Positions 24,941-36,536 of a stretch of DNA of 64,000 nt are shown piece by piece. Position 1 is the first letter of the stretch. Each line of letters opens with the position of its first letter. The DNA is from Morella rubra. Its lineage: Eukaryota > Streptophyta > Magnoliopsida > Fagales > Myricaceae. A program made the translations under genes and the position numbers. Below the pieces are notes generated by a model. The model saw only the letters and a list, made by a program, of their open reading frames with translations, had not been told where the DNA came from and ran no database searches. The stretch covers positions 16,836,039-16,900,038 of the forward strand of contig CM025854.1 of the NCBI GenBank assembly GCA_003952965.2, written 5' to 3'.

Positions 24941-26199
24941 TGTAACTCGTCTCTCTTGCTTGATCTGTTGTTTACTAAGTTTGTATGCATACTATATATA
25001 TATATAAGTTTTTGACTCACTTATAGTATTTATGTATAAGTTATAATAGTTATCGTTGTGGTCCATGTGACATTTTTCTTGTGTTTGCTTTTACTAGAGA
25101 TTGGTAGGGCAGGTGCTTGAGTGCCGGGCAAATAAGTGGACTGCCAGGGCAGGGGTTTCGAGAGCGAGATTTAGGGTGAATAGGGGACGGGGAGGGGAGA
25201 CTTTCCGAGCCGATAGGTTACTATGCCTGGGGGGCAAAAAAAATTCCTGGGGTGTATATAAAGCTTTGAGGTCGGGGCATCAAGTAGGGAAAACATCCCG
25301 GGGTCACCGGAATAGGAAGGACCCGGGTCACCAAGTAGAAGCGACCCGGGGGGGGTACATTACCAGGTTACCTAGAGCAGCATGCCGAGAGCTGTGACAC
25401 CCAGACTACTCGGGAGGATACCTGGACCCGGATCTTTTAACAAGGTCAAGGCTTGTTTTTAGTCATGCAGGTTGACTAAGCCCTGTTATCCGAAGCCCTT
25501 TTTAAGTTTATTTACGTTCTTGAACGTGTGGACATACAATTACCACCTAATCTGGACTTAGATGGGGCAGTAGAATATGTCATAACGTAATTGTCATGTA
25601 AATGGAATGTGGTTAATTAAAAGTAGCAAAGTCACATTGTGATAAGATGTTTGCTGCTTGTGACTAGCCATGCCTGAATCTACGACCTTTTGCTGCCAAT
25701 GGAGTATGTAGATTTTCAGGGGTAAGAACCGTAAGAAGAAAGTCTATTTACGTGTTTTGTTCTTCAAAGAGTGAGAGAAAAAGAGCTTTTAACGGAATGG
25801 CATTAGGAGAGGAGAAACTACCTTTGAAATAGAAACAGAGAGAGGAGATGAGACAATCTGGATGACCAAGGATATGGACCGAAGATAAGAGGAGGAAAGA
25901 GAATGGCAGGAGATTATTCAAGGAAAAGTGAGGTGTTTTAATCTTTCAAGAAAGCAGTACAACAAGCTGAGGTAAGGGTGTAGAGTTGTCTTACATAGGG
26001 GTATTGGGAATGTTCGGATTGTGCCTAAAACATGTGACTTGTCTTGTCATGAGATGGAAAAGACAAGTAACCCAATCTTTATCACTGTGTTGGATCTAAA
26101 CCAAAAAAAATATGCGAAGGCTTATAAGAGAAGGGCTAAAAGATGTTGGGGGACTACCTGGGGCCAGACTTGACTTTTGAACACAAAGTTTTATTTTTA

Positions 26200-26665
26200 T
26201 ATGGGCAAGCTTTGTTTTTACATGTCCAGGAAAGGCTCTTTATTTACATGCCCGGGGAAGCTATTTTTTTTTTTAAGGCTTTGTTTTACATGCCCAGGAA
26301 GGACTTGTTTTTCCAAGAAAATATTTTGCATGCTTGGAAAAGACTTTTGTTTTAATACCGAGAAGAGTTTAAGAAAAATGCCCGGGGAGACTGTTTTGTT
26401 TTACTTCTGACCAAGAAGTTTTCAAGAAACAAAATGCTCAGGGAGACTTTATATGACCGGAAAATTTTACAATCATGCCCGGGGGGAGAGTTTTATATAA
26501 TGCTCGGGGACCTCTTTTTACTAAAACTGCCCGGGGGGAGCCTTTGCTATCTACCCGGGAAGTTTTAACAAGCATGCCCGAGAAACCTCTTTTTTTTAGG
26601 CCGGGAAGTGTTTTTTTTTATGATGCCCGGGAAGTTTTTAAATGAAAATGCCCGGGAGGATTTTT
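26200..26665 (+). repeat. Degenerate CCCGGG-rich minisatellite, left arm
   Basis: The core ATGCCCGGGGA (with variants such as ATGCCCAGGAA and ATGCTCGGGGA) recurs about every 25-50 bases, separated by T-rich spacers ending in AAGTTTT- or AGACTTT-like sequence. Roughly a dozen units are visible. The mirror array lies in the right arm. Open frames across it read repeated (Y/C)MPG(K/E) motifs, a by-product of the repeat. Confidence 0.8.
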
Positions 26666-26997
26666 TTTGAAACTAGTCAAGAGCCCTAAAATCCTTGCTT
26701 TAATAATCTTAACTCAAAATGAGCAATGGATTTCATAGACCAATTGTCATATAAAATAAAACAACGTAATTCACAAGTACTTTTCTTAATCCATAAGTGA
26801 CCAGGTCTAAGCTTCCGTGAAAAGGCCTAAGTTTTCATTTCATGATATTCATGCAACCTAACATGTACCACAGGCTATTAATAGGCAAGTCCAACAACTT
26901 ATACAATTAAGTTATTTTTATTTTATTGCTAACCCAATAAGGACTGGTTGTCTTTAAAAGAAAGGATTTTAGGGCTCTTGACTAGTTTCAAAAGAAA

Positions 26998-27510
26998 ATC
27001 CTCCCGGGCATTTTCATTTAAAAACTTCCCGGGCATCATAAAAAAAAAACACTTCCCGAGCCTAAAAAAAAGAGGCTTCCCGGGCATGTTTATAAAAATC
27101 TCCCTAGGCATGCTTGTTAAAACTTCCCGGGTAGATAGCAAAGGCTCCTCGGGCACATTTTATAAAGGCTTCCCGAGCAGTTTTAGTAAAACTCTCCCCC
27201 CGGGCATTTTTGTAAAAAGAGGGTCCCCAAGCATTATATTAAACTCTCCCCTCGGGCATGATTGTAAAGTCATATAAAGTCTCCCCAGCATTTTGTTTCT
27301 TGAAAACTTCCTAGTCAGAAGTAAAACAAAACAGTTTCCCCGGGCATTTTTCTTAAACTCTTCTCGGTATTAAAACAAAAGTCTTTTCCGAGCATGCAAA
27401 ATATTTTCTTGGAAAAACAAGTCTCTTCCCGGGCATGTAAAACAAAACCTAAAAAGAAATAAGATTCCCCGGGCATGTAAATAAAGAGCCTTTCCTGGAC
27501 ATGTAAAAAC
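26998..27510 (-). repeat. Degenerate CCCGGG-rich minisatellite, right arm
   Basis: This is the inverted counterpart of the array at 26200-26665. Its units read TCCCCGGGCAT or TTCCCGGGCAT between A-rich spacers. Unit order matches the left array in mirror image, so the array was present before the arms were duplicated or separated. Confidence 0.8.
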
Positions 27511-28762
27511 AAAGCTTGCCCATATAAAAATAAAAAACCTTGTGTTCAAAAGTCAAGTCTGGCTCCAGGTAGTCCCCCAACATCTTTTAGCCCTTTCTCT
27601 TATAAGCCCTTCGCATATTTTCTTTGGTTTAGATCCAACACAGTGATAAGATGGTTACTTGTCTTTTCTCATCTCATGACAAGACAAAAGTCACATGTTT
27701 TAGGCACAATCCGAACATTCCTCAATACCCCTATGTAAGACAAACTATACACCCTTACCTCAGCTCGTTGATGTACTGCTTTCTTGAAAGATTAAAACAC
27801 CTCACTTTTCCTCGTAATCTCCTCCTTTTCTTTGGTCTTTTCCTCCTCTTATCCTTCGGTCAATATCCTTGGTCACCAGATGGTTCACGTCACTTTCCCT
27901 CTCTTTCTATCTCAGTCAAAGGCAATTTCTCCTCTCCTAATGCCGTTCCGTTAAATCTCTTTTTCTCTCACTCTTTGATGAACAAAACACGTAAATAGAC
28001 TTACTTTTCTTACGGTTCTTACCCCCTGACCAATCTACATACTCTAGGCTAGGTCGTAGAGAAAATCAGCGGAAGATTCAGGCATGGTTAGTCACAAGCA
28101 GCCATTTACCCATCTCACATTTCGCGTATCTTTTAATAATCAGCACATTAACCACATTCACTTATGCGCTAATGACAAAGCCCCACCTAAGAGGTTAGGT
28201 AAAATATGGTAAGGATACATTTAATGTCCACCACATGGTTAAGACACGTAGAAAAAGTAAACTTAAAAAGGGAATTCGGGTATACAGGGCTTAGTCAACC
28301 CGCATGACTAAAAATAAGCCCGGACCTATGCTAAAAGATCCCGGGTCCAGGTCTCCCGAGTAGTGCTCGGGTGTCACAGCTCCCGGGCATGCTGCTCTCG
28401 GTAAGGCCGGGACTTGTCCCCCCCTCCCCCGGTGCTTCCTACTAGGTGACCTCGGGTGGTACTACTCGGTGACCCCGGGTGCTTCCTACTTGATGACCCC
28501 GACCTCAAAGCTTATATACCCCGGAATTTTTTTTCCCCCGGGCATATAACCTACTGGCCTCAGGAAAGTCCTCCCCTCCCCGGGCCTACACTAATTACCC
28601 CGAGCTCACTCAAACACCTGCCCTGACAGTCCACTTATTTGTCTGGGCACTCAAGCACCTGCCCTACCAATCTCTAGTAAAAGCAAACACAAGGAAAATG
28701 TCACATGGGCCACAACGATAACTATTATAACTTATACATAAACACTATAAGTGAGTCAAAAA

Positions 28763-28764
<2 letters not shown>

Positions 28765-28800
<36 letters not shown>

Positions 28801-28815
28801 GAGAGAGAGAGAGAG
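28765..28815. repeat. (TA)n followed by (GA)n microsatellite
   Basis: A run of TA (about 28765-28797) is followed by GA repeats (28801-28815). The left arm has only a short TATATATA at the matching place (near 24990), which explains part of the arm length difference. Confidence 0.9.
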
Positions 28816-28863
28816 CAGTACAAACTTAGTAAACAGTAGATCAAACAAGAGAAGGGTGTTACA

Positions 28864-29844
28864 CATTTGCTATATCTTGATGTGTGTATATATATATATC
28901 TCGTACGTTTGGATTTAGTCCTTTAGATTATATCTCAATTTGGACTTAAGAAAATCACTAATAATAGAAGAAAAAAAGATTATGTACACATATAAATATA
29001 ATTCATTATTGATTTTCTCCGAATTTAATTAAGCAAGTTTATAAAACATCATCACATTTCATCAAAATTTGAGAAGACCATCTCGTTTATCCAAGAAACA
29101 AAAGAAAAGAAAGAAAGAAAAAGACCAATTGTTTATTTGCAGCGACCAGTACGAGAGTGATAGATTAGTTAATTTGATAATTTAAAAATATGGGCACCTA
29201 AGAGCGAGTATGGGAGTAGCAGGTCTGGAAATCGAATCCTCTGCTTCTAAAATCTGCTGCACTTTTGTGGGGTTATAGTGATGGTTTCTCTTTTCTCGAT
29301 AGATAGCTATAATTCAATACGAATATTTTGCAGCGGATAGAAGTTTTCTATGATGACGTTCAGAGGGAGTAGACTACGATAGTTGCCTCCTTTCACTCTT
29401 TAATTGGAGAAAAGAAAAAGGATTGTTTATTCTAATTGACCCTACGGTTAGTCTCATAAAAATAATTACAAGAATGTGAGATGAGCAATTCCACCATAAC
29501 TAACATCTTCCTCGAATCGTCCTAGGTTAGTACAATTCTTCCATCCATCACTTTGTTGTTTTAATGACATTTAGATACACATCTAATTAAAGTTAAATGG
29601 TACAATAACTAGAAGCTACCATGTATGTCGCTTTATATTGACAATCACGACAAAGAAAGGATTGGTCTAATCATCTCTATTCTCTTTCTTTCCATTAGTT
29701 TCTAGGACCCTCGACATAATGCTTGTGAAAACAGTACAGATAAGGCATTTAACTTTGGTTGTTGGCCGATAACGATCATAATCTCAAACTTTCCTTTTTT
29801 CGACAACACATAAGAGACACCATTCTACATCACCCCATGATTTA
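28864..29844. other. Intergenic region, no supported gene
   Basis: AT-rich sequence with no open frame or element that I recognise. Confidence 0.4.
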
Positions 29845-32150
29845 ATTGTAAGAATAATGCCCTAAATTCATTCATCTGAGTAAAAGTTATATAGATGTCA
29901 CATGTTTATACTTATTTATTAGGGTAATATGATGTGACATAAGATGTTACATATATTATTGAGTGACATTGTAGAAAAGTCATGCCAATGATTAATGAAT
30001 CAAAGGCGGAAAGTATGACTTTGGTTCCTTGTTTACTTGATATTTGTTCTAGACAAGGTATATATTGATGTACGATAGGCCTACACTCGTTGTGCCTCTA
30101 TTAAAATAGGATGATGGAATCGTCATTGAGGTAGTGACCTTAAGCAAACGAGTAGGTGCAATGTAAGAGTACATGTATTGAACGAGATCAAATATGAATA
30201 CCTTCTAGAAGTGATCACTGATGTTGAGAAGGTATTCAACACAATTGGTTTATTGTATCCTTAGACCTGAGAGGTTTATGCAGATCTATTTATTGTGTAA
30301 TTGTGCTTGACGAGTCATTTGGTGATGATCTTTAGGTCAAAGATTTTAGAATAACGTTGGGTCTTGTACATAATAAATGAGTTTGTATAAATGCTCAATA
30401 AGGAATCCATCAGTCTCTTGATGAGGCAGTATATTCAAGATATATCTGTATAGGGTTAGACTAGAAAAAAAATCCATTGGCTAATGGTATTGTGAAAATA
30501 TCTTGATAAATATAAATTTGTGAAATTATTTTGGAAAATTGATAGTCCAATGAGTTACAGATTATGAATTGAGAATTATATGAGTTAGAACTTAATAGGT
30601 GATATATTCCGGTCTATTGACTCATGTGGAATATTAGTGTGGTGAAGGATAAATAAACAAATAATTGTTAGTAAAGGGATTTCACAAATCAATCTTAAAT
30701 ACTCAGAGGTAATTTGTGATATGTTAATGGACATGACCACAATTAGTAGAAGCCTAAAATTCGAAATAAAAGAAATATAATGGAGTTAATGGAAAAAAAT
30801 TTTTCTATGTGATCCTTCGGCTGAAATCTGAGGTCCTTAATGATCCCACATTATATAACAGCTAGGGATAGTTGGCCATCACAGCCGTCATAGGGTTTTC
30901 TTCTTTAATTTGCTGTTCGAAATGGATGGTGTTAGGGAATATTTTTAGGTGGCTTTACTTCATATGTAATTAAGTTTTAATTCCTAAGATATTAAGGTTA
31001 ATTAAGCTCATTTGAAGAATTAAAGACAACAGTAAAAAGACACATCTGGACATATTTTTCTGGGTGTCAAGTCTGATTGAAGTAAGATCGGGATCAGTTA
31101 ACGCGAGAAGAAAACGCTAATTTTTTCCCGAAAAAAGTCAAATAAGCTGGAAGTTATATACAAGTTAGATAGAATTGCGATTTAAAGCATTGCTATAATA
31201 GGTTTTAGTTAGACCGTTTCTAACTAATTAAATAACGCCAAGAAGACCCAGAAGCCTTGAAACTTCCACTTTTAACTGTGAAACACCCTCAGCATATAAC
31301 CGCATGATTTTATTATTATTCTAAACTTAGAAAAATTCCAGAAATCGAGCCTTTAACGTGAAACCCTCTGTAGAGACTTTCTGCCATTTTTCTGAGCGTT
31401 TGTTTGTGTGAACTAAGGATGAAGCCTTGAAGATTTATCCCCCCTCTCTTTAGGATTCTTAGTTCCATATTTGATCACCATTGTTTTTTCCCCAAACAAA
31501 TTCGAGATCTTCGGAAGTTGTTGAAAATCTTGAAGGTCCAAAAGGCCTGTTCGTGAAGTTGCTGTTGTTGTGAGTTCGCAATGGAGACGGCAAGGTATGG
31601 ACAGTGAGGTAAAGATTATTAGCTTTTTAAATGGATGAGATGTTCTCAATCCTTGCTACAGAGCATATCTGAATATTGTATTTCAGGTAAGAAAACAAAA
31701 GTGTTAGATTAGGAATTTGGGTATTCTTGAGTCTATGGATCACCTTGTATTTCGAGTTTGAAAAGCTAGTGAAATCTTTCCCAGGCCTACGGCCCAGTAG
31801 AGTTTTTGTCTTTTAAAATTTGTTTCCAAGAGATTTTCTCTTCGTAACCAAAATTGGTGTGGATTGATTAATTTACATTGTTCTTGATTAAGTGTTGATA
31901 ATCGTTGAACAACAAGCTGAGAATTGTTACGTGTTCTTGGCTGTAAAGAATTAGATATAGATTCTGATTTATATTCGGCTTTGATAAATTGTATTGCTGT
32001 AATTTTTTGAAATTACTGATATGTTCTTGTGTAGCTTGTGCAGAAACTTTTGTAAAGTTTAAAAAGTTACAATAAAAGTTGCAGAACCTATTCACCCCCC
32101 CCCCCCCCCTCTTCTCCCTTCTCTAGGTTTGGCTAGTGTTGGTTTGAGTC
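29845..32150 (+). mobile_element. Probable LTR-retrotransposon remnant, non-coding
   Basis: The block starts with a TGTAAGAATAATGCCCTAAA-like sequence, of the kind seen at the start of some plant Copia-type LTRs. It ends with a CCTATTCA stretch followed by a 15-base C run and CTCTAGG, typical of the 3' end or leader of such elements. It carries no protein-coding remains. A separate start near 30949 (TGTTAGGGAATATT) is possible, which would make two nested pieces. I found no matching second LTR or target duplication. Confidence 0.3.
32095..32109 (+). repeat. Poly(C) tract, 15 bases
   Basis: An uninterrupted C run, preceded by CCTATTCA and followed by a CT-rich stretch ending CTCTAGG. Confidence 0.95.
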
Positions 32151-33222
32151 TTAAATCATTTTGTTCAGATAGTTTAATTCGAAAAGATATAGACACTGCA
32201 TATAAGTCTTATAGCATTCAATATTGTCCTTATTAACAAACAGTGTAAACTCCACTGTGGAACTTATATGCTGTGTTTATTTCTTTTTACTTTGAACTGA
32301 TCATGCAAGAGGGGCTGAACCTTTTTCATCAGGTTGATCGAGGCCAGAAGGATCGTATGGCGTGGAAACATTCGGCCTTGCATGCATATTTGGGAGGAAA
32401 AGAAGAGTTAAAGTAATCAGGCCTCGTCAATCTTGTGGCCCATGGTAGGGTTCAAATGTTGTGTCAGCAATTGGGCAGATGTCATGCGAGTTCACCAGCT
32501 CCTCTTAATTGGGTTCTTCTTCGATTACTTGCCCAAAAAGGAAAACCCACCAAATAAATGGGCTTGCGGCTTGTCGTTGCATTTAGAACTGAACCCACAA
32601 AACGAAAATCATTGGGCTTGGAATTTCGGCTGTGCTTAACTTAGACCCATTTTCTAGCTGGCTGGATTGCGGTGCTGCAGCAGGCCTTTTGGGATTTACC
32701 TATTCGACTTGACCTAGCAGGCCAATAAAAATAATTAAGATTTTTTACAATATTATTATTATTATTATCTTGACTTAAAGATGAGAGGATGGCTTATATA
32801 TAAAAAGAAGTAAAGATTTTCATAAAATCAAGGATGGACATGAAAGACTTGCAATGAGATAGGAATTAAGCAATATGGTTGGAAATAAAATCTCCCATGA
32901 AAATGGTTATTCTCGGGAAAAACGTGGGTTAATTGGTTTTTGTGGACCTACTCAATAAGTAATTTCTTATTTTAAGAAACTATTTACTTTAAAACTTCAA
33001 ATTATTTACAATACTGTTAGTGAAAGGTTTTAATATCATAAAATCGAGAGTTTGGATAATGCTTATCTAATATATATTATCTATATAGATTGGGATCATG
33101 TAAAATGAATAATTCATTTATTTTTTACTAAAACTTTGAAAATCAATGGATCCCTAGCTATTAAGTATTAGCAAAGTCTTTTCGTGCATGCCCTCACCAA
33201 CCAAAAGAAGAAGAAAAAAAAA
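32151..33222. other. Intergenic region, no supported gene
   Basis: An open frame at 32433-32639 has no recognisable domain. An ATT microsatellite lies near 32750-32768. Nothing else is supported. Confidence 0.4.
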
Positions 33223-33609
33223 GGTTAAATACACTTTGCTTCCCTTATCTTTGGAGTCATTTACACTTTACATCCCGATATATTATTTTTGAGACATTGG
33301 ACCCCCTTAACTTACACATTTTTTTAAATTTTGACCCCTACCTAAATTGCCCGTCAATTTAGACGGATTCGTCAAAACGGGGTGCAATATGTAAATATCC
33401 CATAGATAAGGGTGCAATGTGTACATACCCCAAAGATAAGGAGGTAATGTGTAAAAATTTGACGAAATCCGTCTAATTTGACGAACAATTTGGGTACTGG
33501 GTCTAAATTGAAAAATATATAAATTAAAGGATCTAATATCTCAAAAATAATACATCGAGGTGCAAAGTGTAAATGACTCCAAAGATAAAGGGGGCAAGTA
33601 TATTTAACC
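33223..33609. mobile_element. Foldback MITE (element A)
   Basis: The ends are GGTTAAATACACTTTGC on the left and, inverted, GGTTAAATATACTTGCC on the right. The whole 387 bp folds on itself: TTATCTTTGGAGTCATTTAC is present near both ends in opposite orientation, and GACGGATT...CGTCAAA motifs pair near the middle. Both flanks are A runs, which hides any target duplication. It shares the TTTGCACC / GGTGCAAA internal motif with the elements at 57744, 61230 and more loosely 56323. There is no coding capacity; Mutator-like origin is possible. Confidence 0.75.
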
Positions 33610-34829
33610 CCAAAAAAAAAAGGCACAAATCCATATTGTGACAATGAAGCGTGTTACCAATGAAATGACAGTACCACATGTGTCACGTTTTATTAATTTC
33701 TGTAATAGAATTTGTCTCTCTTCAAGTTATAAGGTGTTTCCTCGAAGGTGAGAGACAAAAAAAAAACTTGTTTCTTTATAGGGATCATTAATCAAGATCG
33801 AAACTAAAACAAATATAAAATAACAAAACCTCATACACCTACAAAGATAGTCATTTTCTAAGGGAACAAAAAGAAAGAAATCTTATAAACAAGCAGTTAT
33901 ATATTTTCTAAGCTGGGACCTCATGTTAAGCTAGTTGCCGGCCAGCAGGTACATATCCATTTTTTCCTTTTAATATTCTTAATATTGTTTTTGTTTCATT
34001 ATTTGTCACGTAATTTGATAAATTCAATCTTAATTACAGAAATTTTAATTTTAATTTTAATTTTGATCTAATGATCATAAAATCAGAACTATAGGCTTCT
34101 GTTGAAAGAGTGCATGCCTTAATTATCTGTCACAAAGCTAAGGCACTATAATTTAGAAGTTTACATATATATATTTGGTTTCATGCTATAATGTCTGTCA
34201 GAAGTTTTCATCTATATATTAATTTTCATCTATATATTATGATCGTATTTGTTACCTTGAAAATCACTTATTCTTGTGCATCTCCATCCATGACCACGAC
34301 AAATTAAACTAGCTTTTCATTTTTCTTTTTCTTTTGTGTAATTTTTTTATTCTTATTATTTGTTTGTCTTTATTGTTACTATAATTTCAATTTAATTAGT
34401 ATATCAACTTACGTACTCGAAAGAACATTCTTTGGATAACACTTATAACTTTAACCCATAATTATATATATATTGTTTCTTCGTACATGTTTTTTCTAAG
34501 GATATTCCGAAGTTTTTCAATATGATTCGACTCATGAGGCAGATACTAGGAACATACTACCTAATGTTGCTATATATATAAAATATATATAGGAGACTAA
34601 AAACGACCGGTCCAGTTTGCCTTGGTCAAAGGCGTGGTTAACGTGTGATTATTTCTTAATTGACAAATTAATTAAGTAATCGGAGCGTTTCCGGCATGCA
34701 ATCAATGAGCTAGCATGGCAATATTGATTGATCACCAACGTAATTTCTCTTTCTGGCCGGCCGTCAATAGTTATGTACGTAATATATATGGCCTGTTGGG
34801 AAATTGGAGGGACAATATATAATTATGTA
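33610..34829. other. Intergenic region, no supported gene
   Basis: Very AT-rich, with many TATATATA tracts. No gene was seen. Confidence 0.4.
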
Positions 34830-35089
34830 CTTCGCATCGGCATGTCATTGCGGATCAGATTGGTGTTCTTCATGATTTCTTTACGCACGCTTCATCGGGA
34901 CTGCTCTATCAGCTGGATTCCTAGAAGTCAGAATCGATCGGTTTGCTAATTTTCTTCCCCAGTGGGCTTTTTCTTTCTCTTGCTTTGATGTTATTAATCC
35001 TTCCTGTATTCCGGAACACTTGGTTGCTCGTGTTTTGAGCTTGGGTGCGTAGTTGTTTAATCTAAGGTTTGCCAAGAAAAAAAAAAAGT
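34830..35089 (+). mobile_element. LINE 3' end (RVT_3-type RNase H) with poly(A)
   Basis: One frame reads CSISWIPRSQNRS (34893-34931), the motif near the end of RVT_3 RNase H domains in plant LINEs. The adjoining frame continues FANFLPQWAFSFSCFDVINP and reaches ARVLSLGA and a stop near 35050. The segment then ends TTTGCCAAG followed by an 11-base A run. A frame shift separates the two parts. It is a short 5'-truncated insertion that ends like the one at 42150-42437. Confidence 0.7.
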
Positions 35090-36185
35090 GCTTCACATCG
35101 GCCAAGAGTAAAAAAGCTATATATCTAGTTAGTATTATGGGGAATTGTACTTCTTTGATTTTCCATATCTTTCGATTGAATTAGCAGCCAAATAGTAATA
35201 CCTATTTACCAAATACTAGCAAATCTTTAATTAGATTATCTTCAAAGCAATATATAATTACTAGCTATGGGCTCTATTAACAACTGCCACGTACGTCTGC
35301 TCCTCAGAAAGGGAGAGATTTCATGTTCAATCAGTGAGAAGAGATTCATATTTAGGCATATATGAAACTACCAGCAGGAAGGGTACATAACACCCAATTA
35401 TTTGCTGCTGCAAATATTCCGATCAAAGCATTTTGAAGGGAAAAACAAATATATCCATCTCCAAGAGGTTTCACTCGGCACGCAGCCTTTGCTACAGCAA
35501 TATGCATATAAATAGCACTTCATTTGGACCACTATGTATATATAACCTGGAGATAATCTTTTGTCGTAGATATACGCCAAGCTATTTTGGCATTAAGCTG
35601 AACGCTGTGTTCATATGGAAGGGGCATTCTGGTAACTGGGTGACCACGAGATTTCTATATAAAGAACTTTTATGTGCGACGCTTACGAACATGCTTGAGA
35701 TATTCCAACATAAACTTTGCCTGAAATATATATAATATATATAGTTCTGTGTGTGTGCAGTAAGAGAAGGCGAAGCTCTCCTCCTTCCACGCTAGCCTTG
35801 GATCACTATTGAAGAAGGTGAAAGGATCTTTCGCTATTTCGATGTTCACTTGCATAGAGTCTGTTAATGTTTAAGCTGGCCTGAACTTGTGGGGTGGGGT
35901 TAAAAGTTAGGAGGACTATTTAATTTGTCAGTTTAATTTCTTCTACTATAACATGAATATATATATATGTATAGATCTCTAACATAATAAGCAAAGTTTC
36001 ATTACTTTTTAATTTTTCTTTTGAATAGTATATAGTTCTCGTTGGGCATGCAGCAATATTATAATTAACGGTATTATTGATTGGAAAAAAAAAAAAAAGC
36101 ACAAGGAAAAAGGAAATCTGACCTCAGTTTCAGGTACTCCACTTAATTTGCATGCCAAGTCCTACGTACGGGTAGCTAGATTCAT
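35090..36185. other. Intergenic region upstream of the cyclase exon
   Basis: AT-rich with several TATATATA tracts. One of them (TATATAAAGAA, near 35655) looks like a TATA box but has no gene behind it. No coding sequence was recognised. Confidence 0.4.
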
Positions 36186-36193
36186 TATAAATA
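36186..36193 (+). promoter_or_regulatory. TATA box candidate of the cyclase exon
   Basis: TATAAATA lies 147 bases before the ATG at 36333. A start of transcription near 36220 would leave room for a 5' leader, possibly with a small intron ending in the TTATAATTATAG before GTTTTGGAGG (about 36300). Confidence 0.45.
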
Positions 36194-36332
36194 AGCATAT
36201 AGCAACCATTTGTCTTTGAGAGAAACATCGCAGCTTGAAGTACTATATGTATGGAAATACAGGCTTTGAGATCATTATATCATTATTTCTTATAATTATA
36301 GGTTTTGGAGGCGTATAAGCTTTACTGAAAGA

Positions 36333-36536
36333 ATGTGGAAGCTAAAGCTTTCTGAAGGCGACGGTAGTACTTCTTGGCTTAAGAGCGTGAATAATCATAT
36401 TGGAAGACAATATTGGGAGTTTGACCCAAATCTTGGAACACCTGAAGAGCTAGCAGAAGTGGAAAACGCCCGGGATGCCTTTAAGAAGAATCGGTTTGAA
36501 GCTAAACAAAGTTCTGATCTCTTGATGAGACTTCAG
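36333..36536 (+). pseudogene. Oxidosqualene cyclase, orphan first exon
   Basis: The 68 codons from ATG to a GT donor after CTTCAG match the N-terminus of plant 2,3-oxidosqualene cyclases (cycloartenol, lupeol and amyrin synthases). They open MWKLKLSEGDGS, followed by NNHIGRQYWEFDPNLGTPEE, KNRFEAKQSSDLLMRLQ and the splice site at the place where the family has its first intron. These enzymes are membrane-bound, about 760 residues long, and turn 2,3-oxidosqualene into sterol or triterpene skeletons. The remaining exons, including the DCTAE catalytic motif and QW repeats, were not found between here and the NAF1 gene at 43.5 kb. The exon is free of stops and has a TATA box upstream. It may be a duplicated 5' fragment or the remains of a deleted gene; product specificity cannot be told from this exon. 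Confidence 0.85.

Larger units (their letters stand above)
24941..28863. repeat. 3.9-kb imperfect palindrome of LTR-like sequence
   Basis: The left arm (24941-about 26702) and right arm (about 26955-28863) are inverted copies around a spacer of roughly 250 bp. Landmarks pair in order. GAGATTGGTAGGGCAGGTGC at 25098 matches its complement near 28670. GAGCTGTGACACCC near 25388 matches GGTGTCACAGCTC near 28370. GGGGGACTACCTGG near 26150 matches its partner near 27565. CAAGAGCCCTAAAATCCTT at 26678 matches its partner near 26965. In stretches compared by eye the arms agree at about nine bases in ten. The outer ends are TGTAAC... and ...GTTACA, the TG/CA termini of Ty3/gypsy LTRs, and homology stops there. 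It can be read as one long LTR with palindromic make-up or as two LTRs lying head to head. It codes for no recognisable protein. Confidence 0.9.

Noticed and set aside
26143-27512. Open frames with repeated MPG-type motifs
   Set aside because: The repeat in the protein is just the CCCGGG minisatellite read in frame, and the same peptide appears on both strands because of the palindrome.
33372-33644. 90-codon minus-strand open frame
   Set aside because: It falls inside foldback element A.
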